Positions 1-6,649 of a stretch of DNA of 13,823 bases are shown here, piece by piece; the stretch's first letter is position 1; the number at the start of each line of letters is the position of its first letter. The notes under the pieces are model-generated. The model did not search any database. It was given only the letters and a program-made list of their open reading frames with translations, and was not told the origin of the DNA. The stretch is from Pseudomonadota bacterium (lineage in GTDB: Bacteria > Pseudomonadota > Gammaproteobacteria > Xanthomonadales > Xanthomonadaceae): NCBI GenBank assembly GCA_025355485.1, contig JANXZP010000149.1, positions 1 to 13,823 on the forward strand, written 5' to 3'. The translations under genes and the position numbers were made by a program.

Positions 1-74
1 CTCGGCAGCCTGGCTGTCGAGTCGCGCAGCGAAAATTCGCTGTGGACGTGCAGGTGGACGAAGCGCGGAGTCAT
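1..74 (-). CDS. dnaE: DNA polymerase III alpha subunit, N-terminal fragment (3' end outside window)
   Basis: Only the first 24 codons are present; the gene runs off the low-coordinate edge. The product is the replicative polymerase alpha subunit, which acts in the Pol III core with the epsilon and theta subunits. Translation from the ATG at 74 begins MTPRFVHLHVHSEFSLRDST, which matches the start of the DnaE PHP domain (E. coli DnaE begins MSEPRFVHLRVHSDYS, from memory). The PHP motif-I histidines His9 and His11 are both present, whereas E. coli has Arg in place of the first. The start lies 70 bp after the rnhB stop, and rnhB-dnaE is the usual gammaproteobacterial order. I see no strong Shine-Dalgarno in the preceding bases. 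The assignment rests on a short but characteristic stretch plus gene order. Confidence 0.85.
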   Translation of the reverse strand, partial: MTPRFVHLHVHSEFSLRDSTARLP

Positions 75-144
75 GCGTGCGAACCGATGGCTGCACGCAG
101 GTTAGCCCCACGTCCGCGATGCGACAAGACTTGACAGCGTGTAC

Positions 145-735
145 TCATCGCGCAGCCGTGGCGCGCAACGACGCGGCGACCGGCGCGAAACTACGGCGAT
201 GGATCGCGCACGGGCCGAGTTCGCGCAGCGCGGCCAGATGCGCTGGCGTGGGATAGCCCATGTGCGCCGCGAACCCGTAGCCCGGATGCACCGCGTCGAA
301 CGCGCGCATGCAGCGGTCGCGATGGACCTTGGCGAGGATCGATGCCGCACCGATCGCATCGACGCTGCCATCGCCGCCGACGATCGCGCGCGCAGGGCAG
401 CGCAGGTCGCGCGGCAGGCGATTGCCGTCGATCAGGGCCAGATCGGGCGCGTGCCGCAATGCTTCCAGCGCTAGGCGCATGCCGTGCAGCGTAGCCTGCA
501 AAATGTTGATGCTGTCGATCATCGCGATATCGACTTCGATCACGGAGCAGGCCAGCGCGTGTTCGAGAATCAGCGGCTCCAGTGCTTCGCGTCGCTTCGC
601 GCTGAGCCGTTTGGAATCGTCGAGTCCGGCGATCGGTCGCTTCGGATCCAGGATCACCGCAGCAACCACCACCGGCCCGGCGAGCGGGCCGCGGCCGGCT
701 TCGTCCACGCCCGCGATGCGCGGCGTGGCTTTCAT
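145..735 (-). CDS. rnhB: Ribonuclease HII
   Basis: This 196-residue protein is a cytoplasmic endonuclease that cuts RNA in RNA/DNA hybrids and removes single ribonucleotides misincorporated in DNA. It begins MKATPRIAGVDEAGRGPLAG, the signature opening of the family. The four expected metal-binding acidic residues are visible: Asp11 and Glu12 in GVDEAGRG, Asp103 in LIDGN, and Asp122 in GGDGSVDAIGAASI. The conserved SILAKVHRD segment follows at 132-140, and a typical GYPTPAHLAAL...HRRSFAPV tail ends the protein. Length is normal for the family. The start ATG overlaps the lpxB stop by four bases (ATGA at 732-735), so translation is probably coupled to lpxB. The next gene is dnaE, 70 bp downstream. 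Confidence 0.97.
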   Translation of the reverse strand: MKATPRIAGVDEAGRGPLAGPVVVAAVILDPKRPIAGLDDSKRLSAKRREALEPLILEHALACSVIEVDIAMIDSINILQATLHGMRLALEALRHAPDLALIDGNRLPRDLRCPARAIVGGDGSVDAIGAASILAKVHRDRCMRAFDAVHPGYGFAAHMGYPTPAHLAALRELGPCAIHRRSFAPVAASLRATAAR

Positions 736-1910
736 CGGCGTGCCGCCAGCAATTCATCGATCGCATCGGCAGCGCGTGCCGACGCATCGCGACGCAGCGC
801 AAGATGCAACGAGAGGAATCGCGGAACCAGTGCCTGCACGCGCGTCGGTTCGTCGAGCCAGCCGCGCAGCGCATCGGCGAGTGCTGCGGGAGTGCAATCT
901 GCCTGCATCAGTTCGGGCACCAACGATTCGCCAGCGAGGACGTTCGGCAGGCTATAGCGACCGATCTTCAGCATGCCGAAACCTTTGACAATCGCGTGCG
1001 TCGTTGGCGCGATGCGGTACGCGACCACCATCGGGCGCTTGGCGAGCATCGCTTCCAATGCCGCGGTTCCGGATGCGAGCAGCACCAGGTCGGATGCGAT
1101 CAGCGCCTCATGCGCGCGGCCGTCGAGCAGGTGCATCGCTTCGCGCAGCAAGACCTTCGGATATTCGGCGCTGACCGCGTCGAGTTGCGCAGCGAAGACT
1201 TTCCGGCACGCAGCGTTCGCCATCGGTGCGATGAATTTCAGTTTCGGCCGCTCGGCGAGCAACAATGCGACTGCACGCAGGAAATCCGCGCCGAGCTTGC
1301 GCACTTCGCCAAGCCGACTGCCCGGCAATAGCGCGACCAGCGTGCCGTCGTTTGGCAGTGCGAGCGCTACGCGCGCGGCTATGCGATCCGGTTCCAGCGC
1401 GAACGCATCGGCCAGCGGGTGGCCGACGAATCGCGCGTCCACGCCATGGCGCGCATAGATCGCCGGTTCCATCGGGAACAGGCACAGCACGCGGTCGGCG
1501 CTGCGGCCGATTTTTGCCGCGCGTTTCTCGCGCCACGCCCACACCGATGGACTCACGTAGTGCACGGTGCGGATTCCGCGCTGCCTGAGTGAGCGTTCGA
1601 GGCCGAGGTTGAAATCGGGCGCGTCGATGCCGATGAACACGTCGGGTCGCCATTCCAGCAAACGCGCGCGCAACGTGCGCCGCAATCGCAGCAGACGCGG
1701 CAGGTGGCGCACGACTTCGGACAAGCCCATCACCGCCAGCGCACTACAGTCTTGCCATGCATCCAGGCCTGCAATGCGCATCGCCGCGCCACCGACGCCG
1801 GCAAACTGCGCCTGCGGATGGCGACGACGCAGTTCGGCGATCAATCCGGCGCCGAGTTGATCGCCGGAGGCTTCGCCTGCGACCAGCGCGATGCGTAGTG
1901 ATCCGGTCAT
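732..1910 (-). CDS. lpxB: Lipid-A-disaccharide synthase
   Basis: LpxB is a peripheral inner-membrane glycosyltransferase (family GT19). It joins UDP-2,3-diacylglucosamine to lipid X, giving the disaccharide-1-phosphate core of lipid A and releasing UDP. The 392-residue product shows the family landmarks in order: AGEASGDQLGAGLI (11-24), GIDAPDFN (94-101), the hallmark HYVSPSVWAWREKR (117-130), LPGSRLGEV (195-203) and LPNVLAGESLVPELMQ (321-336). Length is close to the usual ~380-390. The ATG at 1910 shares one base with the lpxA stop (TGATG), which fixes the start and suggests translational coupling. LpxB acts three steps after LpxA, whose gene is adjacent. lpxC and lpxH are not in this window. 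Confidence 0.97.
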   Translation of the reverse strand: MTGSLRIALVAGEASGDQLGAGLIAELRRRHPQAQFAGVGGAAMRIAGLDAWQDCSALAVMGLSEVVRHLPRLLRLRRTLRARLLEWRPDVFIGIDAPDFNLGLERSLRQRGIRTVHYVSPSVWAWREKRAAKIGRSADRVLCLFPMEPAIYARHGVDARFVGHPLADAFALEPDRIAARVALALPNDGTLVALLPGSRLGEVRKLGADFLRAVALLLAERPKLKFIAPMANAACRKVFAAQLDAVSAEYPKVLLREAMHLLDGRAHEALIASDLVLLASGTAALEAMLAKRPMVVAYRIAPTTHAIVKGFGMLKIGRYSLPNVLAGESLVPELMQADCTPAALADALRGWLDEPTRVQALVPRFLSLHLALRRDASARAADAIDELLAARR

Positions 1911-2686
1911 CAGCGCAACAGCGACCGTCCGCTGCGCTCGATGAACTCCAGCATCTGCCGCACGTCGCTGTCATCGATCGACTGCGCGGCGAGTTGTTCA
2001 CGCGCATCGGCCAGCGGTTTTCCGGAGACGTACAACGTACGGTACGCGCGCTTGATCGCCGCGATGCGCTCGGCGGAGAACCCGCGTCGTTTCAATCCTT
2101 CCGAATTGATCCCGCGCGGCTTGGCGTACTGGCCGGCGACCAGCACGAACGGCAGGACATCGGCATTGATCAGGCTGCCCATGCCGATGAATGCGTGCGC
2201 GCCGATCTTGCAGAACTGGTGCACGCCGCTGAATCCGCCGAGCGTGACGAAGTCGCCGATCTCGACGTGGCCGGCGAGGGTGGCGTTGTTGGCGAACACC
2301 GTGTTGTCGCCGACGAGGCAATCGTGGGCGATGTGCACGTAGGCCATGATCCAGTTGTCGTCGCCGATGCGGGTGACGCCGCCACCGTCGGGCGTACCGC
2401 GATTGAGCGTGGTGAATTCACGGATCGTATTGCGGTCGCCGATTACCAGTTCGCTGCGGCCGCCCTGGTATTTCTTGTCCTGTGGATCGCCGCCGATCGC
2501 TGCATGCGCATGGATGCGATTGTCGCGACCGATCCTGCATGCGCCATCGATGGTCGTATGCGCGCCGATGACGGTGCATGCGCCGATCTCCACATTCGCG
2601 CCGATCACGCAGTAGGCATCGATCGCCACGCCATCGCCGATGCGCGCGGACGGATCGATGACGGTGGTGGGATGGATGCGTTGCAT
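1910..2686 (-). CDS. lpxA: UDP-N-acetylglucosamine O-acyltransferase
   Basis: LpxA moves a 3-hydroxyacyl chain from ACP to the 3-OH of UDP-GlcNAc, the first and reversible step of lipid A synthesis, in the cytoplasm. The 258-residue protein (E. coli: 262) starts MQRIHPTTVIDPSARIGD and shows hexapeptide [LIV]-G-x4 repeats of a left-handed beta-helix over about residues 10-185, followed by a helical C-terminal domain (GLKRRGFS at 198-205). The catalytic His is His121 in HIAHDC, matching E. coli His125. By hand alignment, Met169 falls at the acyl-ruler position held by Gly173 in E. coli and Met169 in Pseudomonas aeruginosa, predicting a C10-type chain. The ATG at 2686 lies 7 bp after the fabZ stop. 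The frame stays open upstream into fabZ, but those residues do not look like LpxA. Confidence 0.97.
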   Translation of the reverse strand: MQRIHPTTVIDPSARIGDGVAIDAYCVIGANVEIGACTVIGAHTTIDGACRIGRDNRIHAHAAIGGDPQDKKYQGGRSELVIGDRNTIREFTTLNRGTPDGGGVTRIGDDNWIMAYVHIAHDCLVGDNTVFANNATLAGHVEIGDFVTLGGFSGVHQFCKIGAHAFIGMGSLINADVLPFVLVAGQYAKPRGINSEGLKRRGFSAERIAAIKRAYRTLYVSGKPLADAREQLAAQSIDDSDVRQMLEFIERSGRSLLR

Positions 2687-2693
2687 GGCGAGT

Positions 2694-3155
2694 TCAGGCC
2701 TTGCGTGCGCAGAGCATCTCGGCGCTGGCCACTTCCTTGCCGTCCACCAGCGCACGGCACGCGTACAGCGCCATGTTGCGCAGGGTGCGCTTGAGCTCGA
2801 CCTCGAACACCAGTTGGTCGCCCGGCACCACGATGCGGCTGAAACGCGCGTTATCCACCTTGACCAGGTAGAAAATCGGTTGTTCTTCACCTTCGTCGCG
2901 CGGTGGCGCGGACATCTGGGTCAACAGCCCCGCAGCCTGCGCCATCGCCTCGATGATCAACACACCCGGCATCACCGGATGGCCGGGGAAGTGGCCTTGG
3001 AAGAATGGTTCGTTGAAGGTGACGTTCTTGATCGCGCGCAGCGACTTGTCCTGCTTGCAGGCGATCACGCGATCCACCAGCAGGAACGGGTAGCGGTGCG
3101 GCAGCAACCGCATGATCCCATCCACGTCCAGCGGCAGGGTGTAGTGCTCGGTCAT
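2694..3155 (-). CDS. fabZ: 3-hydroxyacyl-ACP dehydratase FabZ
   Basis: FabZ is a soluble hot-dog-fold enzyme that dehydrates 3-hydroxyacyl-ACP to trans-2-enoyl-ACP in type II fatty acid synthesis. It therefore competes with LpxA and LpxD, encoded next to it, for the same substrate. The 153-residue product carries IMRLLPHRYPFLLVDRV (14-30) and the active-site stretch GHFPGHPVMPGVLIIEAMAQ (54-73). His55 and Glu69 sit 14 residues apart, as in the known catalytic His/Glu pair. Length is typical (~145-155). I chose the ATG at 3155 because it begins at the conserved region and overlaps the lpxD stop by four bases (ATGA). The open frame extends 27 codons further upstream but shows no FabZ features there. 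Specificity for FabZ rather than FabA rests on the motif and context. Confidence 0.97.
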   Translation of the reverse strand: MTEHYTLPLDVDGIMRLLPHRYPFLLVDRVIACKQDKSLRAIKNVTFNEPFFQGHFPGHPVMPGVLIIEAMAQAAGLLTQMSAPPRDEGEEQPIFYLVKVDNARFSRIVVPGDQLVFEVELKRTLRNMALYACRALVDGKEVASAEMLCARKA

Positions 3156-4177
3156 CGCGATGGATCCTTGTCGGTGTGCCTGAGCTTGCGCGCAAGCGCG
3201 TCGAGTTGCTTGAAGCGCGCGGCGTTCTTGCGCCACGCGCGATTATCCTGGATCGGCGTACCCGAAGAATACTCGCCGGGCTCGCGGATGGAATGGGTGA
3301 CCAGGCTCATCGCGGTGATCGTGACGCGATCGCACAGTTCGATGTGCCCGAGCACGCCCGCGCCGCCGCCGATCAGGCAGTGGCGGCCGATTTTCGCCGA
3401 ACCGGCGACCGCCGAACACCCGGCCATCGCGGTGTGCGCGCCGATGCGGACGTTGTGGCCGATCTGGATCTGGTTGTCCAGCCGCACGTCCTCTTCGAGC
3501 ACGGTGTCGTCGAGCGCGCCGCGATCGATCGTGGTGTTGGCGCCGATCTCGCAATCGTCGCTGATGACAACGCCACCGAGTTGCGGCACCTTGATCCAGC
3601 CGTTGGCGTCCATCGCGAGGCCGAAACCATCGGCGCCGAGCACCGCGCCAGGATGCACCAGCACGCGCCGGCCGAGCCGTACCCGGCGCACGAGGGTGAC
3701 GCGCGCTACAAGTTCGCAATCCTCGCCGACCACGCAATCCTCGCCGATCACGCAGCCTGGACCGACGATCGCGCCGGCCGCGATGGTGCTGCGTGCGCCG
3801 ATGCTGACGAATGCGCCGATGCCCGCGTCTGGATCGATGCGCGCAGACGGATCGATCGCGGCGCTGACATGGATGCCGCGTTGCGGCGGCTCGCGCCGCT
3901 CGAACATCGCGGCGATTCGCGCGAATGCCGCGTATGGATCGGTAGCGATCAGGCAGGGCACTGATGCGGAGTCCGCGTCGGCTTCGCGCAGCACGACCGC
4001 AGATGCGCGCGTATGCGCGAGTTCGCTGCGGTAGCGCGGATTGGCGAGGAAACCGAGCTGGCCCGCTTCTGCATGCGCGAGGGTTGCCACGCCGCCGATC
4101 CTTGTGCCGCCATCGCCGCGCAGACGCAGATCGAAGCGTTCGGCAATTTCGGCCAGCGTATGCGCGTTCGTCGCCAT
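3152..4177 (-). CDS. lpxD: UDP-3-O-acylglucosamine N-acyltransferase
   Basis: LpxD adds the second 3-hydroxyacyl chain to the 2-amino group of UDP-3-O-acyl-glucosamine in the cytoplasm, the third lipid A step. The 341-residue product (same length as E. coli LpxD) has an N-terminal uridine-binding domain (about 1-100, with LGFLANPRYRSEL at 41-53). A left-handed beta-helix of hexapeptide repeats follows (about 104-295), then a C-terminal helix. Hallmarks are VLGADGFGLAMD (179-190), ANTTIDRGALDDT (213-225) and DNQIQIGHNVRIGAH (234-248); His241 matches catalytic His239 of E. coli. The residue aligned by eye with E. coli Met290, implicated in acyl-length choice, is Leu292. I chose the ATG at 4177, which begins MATNAHTLAEIAERF and has GGGAA about 10 nt upstream; the frame extends 12 codons to a TTG. 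Confidence 0.96.
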   Translation of the reverse strand: MATNAHTLAEIAERFDLRLRGDGGTRIGGVATLAHAEAGQLGFLANPRYRSELAHTRASAVVLREADADSASVPCLIATDPYAAFARIAAMFERREPPQRGIHVSAAIDPSARIDPDAGIGAFVSIGARSTIAAGAIVGPGCVIGEDCVVGEDCELVARVTLVRRVRLGRRVLVHPGAVLGADGFGLAMDANGWIKVPQLGGVVISDDCEIGANTTIDRGALDDTVLEEDVRLDNQIQIGHNVRIGAHTAMAGCSAVAGSAKIGRHCLIGGGAGVLGHIELCDRVTITAMSLVTHSIREPGEYSSGTPIQDNRAWRKNAARFKQLDALARKLRHTDKDPSR

Positions 4178-4218
4178 CGATTCATCGTTCCCGCGGATTG
4201 CGAATCGATCCAATCATC

Positions 4219-4238
4219 GGCCGGTCCGAAAGCCGGCC
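4219..4238 (-). other. GC-only inverted repeat between bamA and lpxD
   Basis: GGCCGG (4219-4224) and CCGGCC (4233-4238) form a perfect 6-bp stem with an 8-nt loop in the 80-bp bamA-lpxD gap. On the minus strand it lies 19 bases after the bamA stop. A heptamer GGCTTTC occurs both just before the hairpin and inside its loop. No T-run follows, so it does not look like an intrinsic terminator. It could stabilise the bamA mRNA end, mark a processing site, or be chance in GC-rich DNA. Confidence 0.35.
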
Positions 4239-4257
4239 AGCTTGAAAGCCAGTCTGC

Positions 4258-6582
4258 TCAGAAGCTGCTGCCGAAGGTGAACTGCAGATGCTCGGGGATG
4301 TCCCCGGGTTCCTTGCGGATCGGCTCGGCGAAACTGATGATGATCGGGCCGATCGGCGCGCGCCATTGCAGGGCGATGCCGGCCGAAACGCGCAGCGTAC
4401 TCAGGCTGAAGTCGCCGGTGCTTTTGTAGACGTTGCCGAAGTCCACGAAGGTCGACAGGCGCGCCGACTCGCTGTTGATGATCCGCGGGAAGAACGTCTC
4501 GATCGAACCGGTGGTCTTGATCGCGCCGCCCAAGGGCTGGCGGAATGTCGAGCCGGGCGCGAACGCGAATGGACCCAGGGTGTTGTCGCGGAAGCCGCGC
4601 ACCGACTGCACGCCGCCGGCGTAGAAGTTCTCGAAGAACGGCAGGCCGTTGGCCTTGCCGTTGCCGTAACCCTTGCCGTAGCCAAGGTCGGCCGCAGTCC
4701 TGACTACGAAGTACGAACTCAGCGGCCAGTAGCGCTCGAAGCTGTAGGTCAGCTTGTAGTATTCCTGGGTCGAACCGGGCAACGCGATTTCGGCGCCGAT
4801 GCGCTGGAAGGTGCCGGCGGTCGGCGCGAAGAAACTGTTGCGCGAGTCGCGCGCCCAAGACAGGTTGGCCGACCAGGTCTTGAAGGTGACGTGGCCGACC
4901 GCGTCGAGGTAATCGACGATCACTTGCGGGGTGGTACCGATGAGGGTCTGGATCTTCTTGGTGTCGGCGCCGATGGTCAGGCCGACCGTGCCGGTTTCGG
5001 TGATCGGCACGCCGAAGGTGACGCTACCGCCGAAACTGTCGTTCGAATACTGCGCGGTGTTGAAGTTGGCGTTATTGAACTGGCTGTAGAACAATCCGTA
5101 GCCGACCGAGACGCCGTGGCTGGTGAAGTAGGGATCGAGATAGCTGAAGTTCAGGCGTTTCTGGAAGGTGCTGTTCGACACCGCCACGCTGAAGTGGTTG
5201 CCGGTGCCGAGGAAGTTGTTCTCGTTGAGCTCGATCGTGGTGATCAGGCCGGAGATCTGCGAATAACCCAGGCCGAAGGTGAATTGGCCGGACGTGCGTT
5301 CCTTGACGTTCACGACCACGTCGACCTGGTCGCTGCTGCCCGCGACGGCCGGCGTCTCGATCGTGATGTCCTCGAAATAACCCAGCCGCTGCAGGCGCAC
5401 GCGCGAGCGATCCACCGCCGCCTGCGAGAACCAGCTACCCTCGAACTGGCGCATCTCGCGGCGCAGCACGGTGTCGGCGGTGCGGGTGTTGCCCTTGAAG
5501 ATGATCCGGCGCACCTGCACGCGTGGCCCTGGCACGACCTGGAAATCGATGCCGACCGTTCGCGCATCCTTGTCGACGTTCGGCACCGGGGTGATCTTGG
5601 CGAACGCGTAGCCGATATTGGAGAGCGTCAGGGTCATCCCATCGACCGTCGCCTCGAGCTTGCGCCGCGAAAACACGTCGCCCGCCTTTATCAGGACGAT
5701 CTTCTGCAGATCTTCCTTCGGCAGAATCATGTTGCCGGAAATATCGACGCTGGAGACCTTGTACACGTCGCCTTCGACGATATTCGCGGTCAGGAACATG
5801 TCGCGACGATCCGGCGTGATCGCGACCTGGGTCGAATCGACGTTGAAATCGACATAGCCGCGATCGAGGTAGTACGAATTCAGTTTTTCCAGGTCGCCTG
5901 ACAGCTTCTCGCGCGAATACTGGTCGTCGTGCTTGTACCAGGACAACCAGTTGCTGGTGTTGGACTCCCACTTGTCGCGCAGCTTCTTGTCGGTGAAAGT
6001 CTGGTTGCCGACGATGTTGATGCCGCGGATACGCGCGGCCTTGCCTTCGGCGATGGTGATGGTGATGTCGACGCGGTTGCGGTCGAGCGGGGTGACGGTC
6101 GGGGTGATCGCGACGTTGTACTTGCCGCGGTTGTCGTACTGGCGGTTCAGTTCCTGGGTCACGCGATCCAGGCTCAGGCGGTCGAAGGTTTCGCCTTCGG
6201 CCAGGCCGATCTGCTTGAGGCCCTTGAGCAGTTCGTCGGTCTTGATCTCCTTGTTGCCGGTGATCGTCAACTTGTCGATCGCCGGGCGCTCGGTGACTTT
6301 CACGACCAGGATGTTGCCTTGGCGGTCGATCGCGACGTCGCTGAAGAAACCGGTCTTGAACAGCGCGCGGATCGCCTGCGCGGCGGTGCCGGAGTTCACC
6401 GTGTCGCCGCGTTCGATCGCGAGGTAGGTGAAGACCGTGCCGGGTGCGATGCGCTGCAGGCCGTCGATGCGGATGTCCTGCACCTGGAACGGCTCGAAGT
6501 TCTGCGCTTTCACGGTGGGCGCGAGGGCCAGGGCCGAGGCCAGGGCGAGTGCGAGCAGGCGGGGGGCGGCGATACGCGTCAT
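4258..6582 (-). CDS. bamA: Outer membrane protein assembly factor BamA
   Basis: BamA is the Omp85-family core of the BAM complex, which folds and inserts beta-barrel proteins into the outer membrane. The 774-residue product starts with a signal peptide (about 1-26, MTRIAAPRLL...PTVKA, likely cut before QNFEPF). Five POTRA domains follow; their opening strands are at about 33 (FQVQDIRIDG), 101 (AIDKLTITGN), 182 (AARIRGINIVGN), 273 (VYKVSSVDISGN) and 354 (RVQVRRIIFKGN). A C-terminal beta-barrel runs from about 430 to 774. The L6-loop signature VRGF is at 661-664, followed by RDNTLGP. The protein ends in Phe, as expected for a BAM-recognised barrel. It is slightly shorter than E. coli BamA (~810). 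It follows rseP by 67 bp and is followed by lpxD, with no skp/ompH gene between. Confidence 0.98.
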   Translation of the reverse strand: MTRIAAPRLLALALASALALAPTVKAQNFEPFQVQDIRIDGLQRIAPGTVFTYLAIERGDTVNSGTAAQAIRALFKTGFFSDVAIDRQGNILVVKVTERPAIDKLTITGNKEIKTDELLKGLKQIGLAEGETFDRLSLDRVTQELNRQYDNRGKYNVAITPTVTPLDRNRVDITITIAEGKAARIRGINIVGNQTFTDKKLRDKWESNTSNWLSWYKHDDQYSREKLSGDLEKLNSYYLDRGYVDFNVDSTQVAITPDRRDMFLTANIVEGDVYKVSSVDISGNMILPKEDLQKIVLIKAGDVFSRRKLEATVDGMTLTLSNIGYAFAKITPVPNVDKDARTVGIDFQVVPGPRVQVRRIIFKGNTRTADTVLRREMRQFEGSWFSQAAVDRSRVRLQRLGYFEDITIETPAVAGSSDQVDVVVNVKERTSGQFTFGLGYSQISGLITTIELNENNFLGTGNHFSVAVSNSTFQKRLNFSYLDPYFTSHGVSVGYGLFYSQFNNANFNTAQYSNDSFGGSVTFGVPITETGTVGLTIGADTKKIQTLIGTTPQVIVDYLDAVGHVTFKTWSANLSWARDSRNSFFAPTAGTFQRIGAEIALPGSTQEYYKLTYSFERYWPLSSYFVVRTAADLGYGKGYGNGKANGLPFFENFYAGGVQSVRGFRDNTLGPFAFAPGSTFRQPLGGAIKTTGSIETFFPRIINSESARLSTFVDFGNVYKSTGDFSLSTLRVSAGIALQWRAPIGPIIISFAEPIRKEPGDIPEHLQFTFGSSF

Positions 6583-6598
6583 CAGTGCATCCGGTTGG

Positions 6599-6618
6599 CC
6601 GCGGAAGGGGTTCCGCGG
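6599..6618 (-). other. Perfect 8-bp hairpin in the bamA leader
   Basis: CCGCGGAA (6599-6606) and TTCCGCGG (6611-6618) are exact inverted complements with a 4-nt loop (CCCC on the transcribed-sense minus strand). The structure ends 16 nt before the bamA ATG and begins after the rseP stop. No T-run follows on the minus strand, so it is not a standard terminator. No obvious Shine-Dalgarno lies between it and bamA, so it may affect initiation or mRNA processing. A function is unproven. Confidence 0.45.
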
Positions 6619-6649
6619 GTGGGAAGAAGTTCGTTGTGGCGCGGGAATG

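Noticed and set aside
91..130. Weak sigma-70-like pair (TTGTCG, 17 bp, TAACCT) on the minus strand before dnaE
   Set aside because: Only about 4 of 6 and 3 of 6 matches to consensus, which is expected by chance; too weak to list as a promoter.
131..136. Perfect TTGACA on the plus strand at 131-136
   Set aside because: No -10 hexamer at 16-18 bp spacing, and there is no plus-strand gene to drive.
2687..2890. Upstream in-frame extension of lpxA
   Set aside because: These codons are fabZ read in another frame, and the translation is Arg/Trp/Ser-rich and unlike LpxA. MQRIHPTT at 2686 is the natural start.
2640..4034. 464-codon open frame on the plus strand opposite fabZ and lpxD
   Set aside because: It spans two genuine minus-strand genes with clear motifs; its translation is low-complexity and matches no family I know.
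4288..5901. 537-codon open frame on the plus strand opposite bamA
   Set aside because: It is a GC-rich mirror frame of bamA, with no recognisable domain, low-complexity composition (runs of Val, Ala, Asp, Arg and Glu), and bamA on the other strand is unambiguous.
6627..6633. CGAACTT on the minus strand, resembling the sigma-E -35 GGAACTT, ahead of bamA
   Set aside because: No TCTGA/TCAAA-like -10 at 15-17 nt downstream; the region there is CCCC-rich hairpin sequence.
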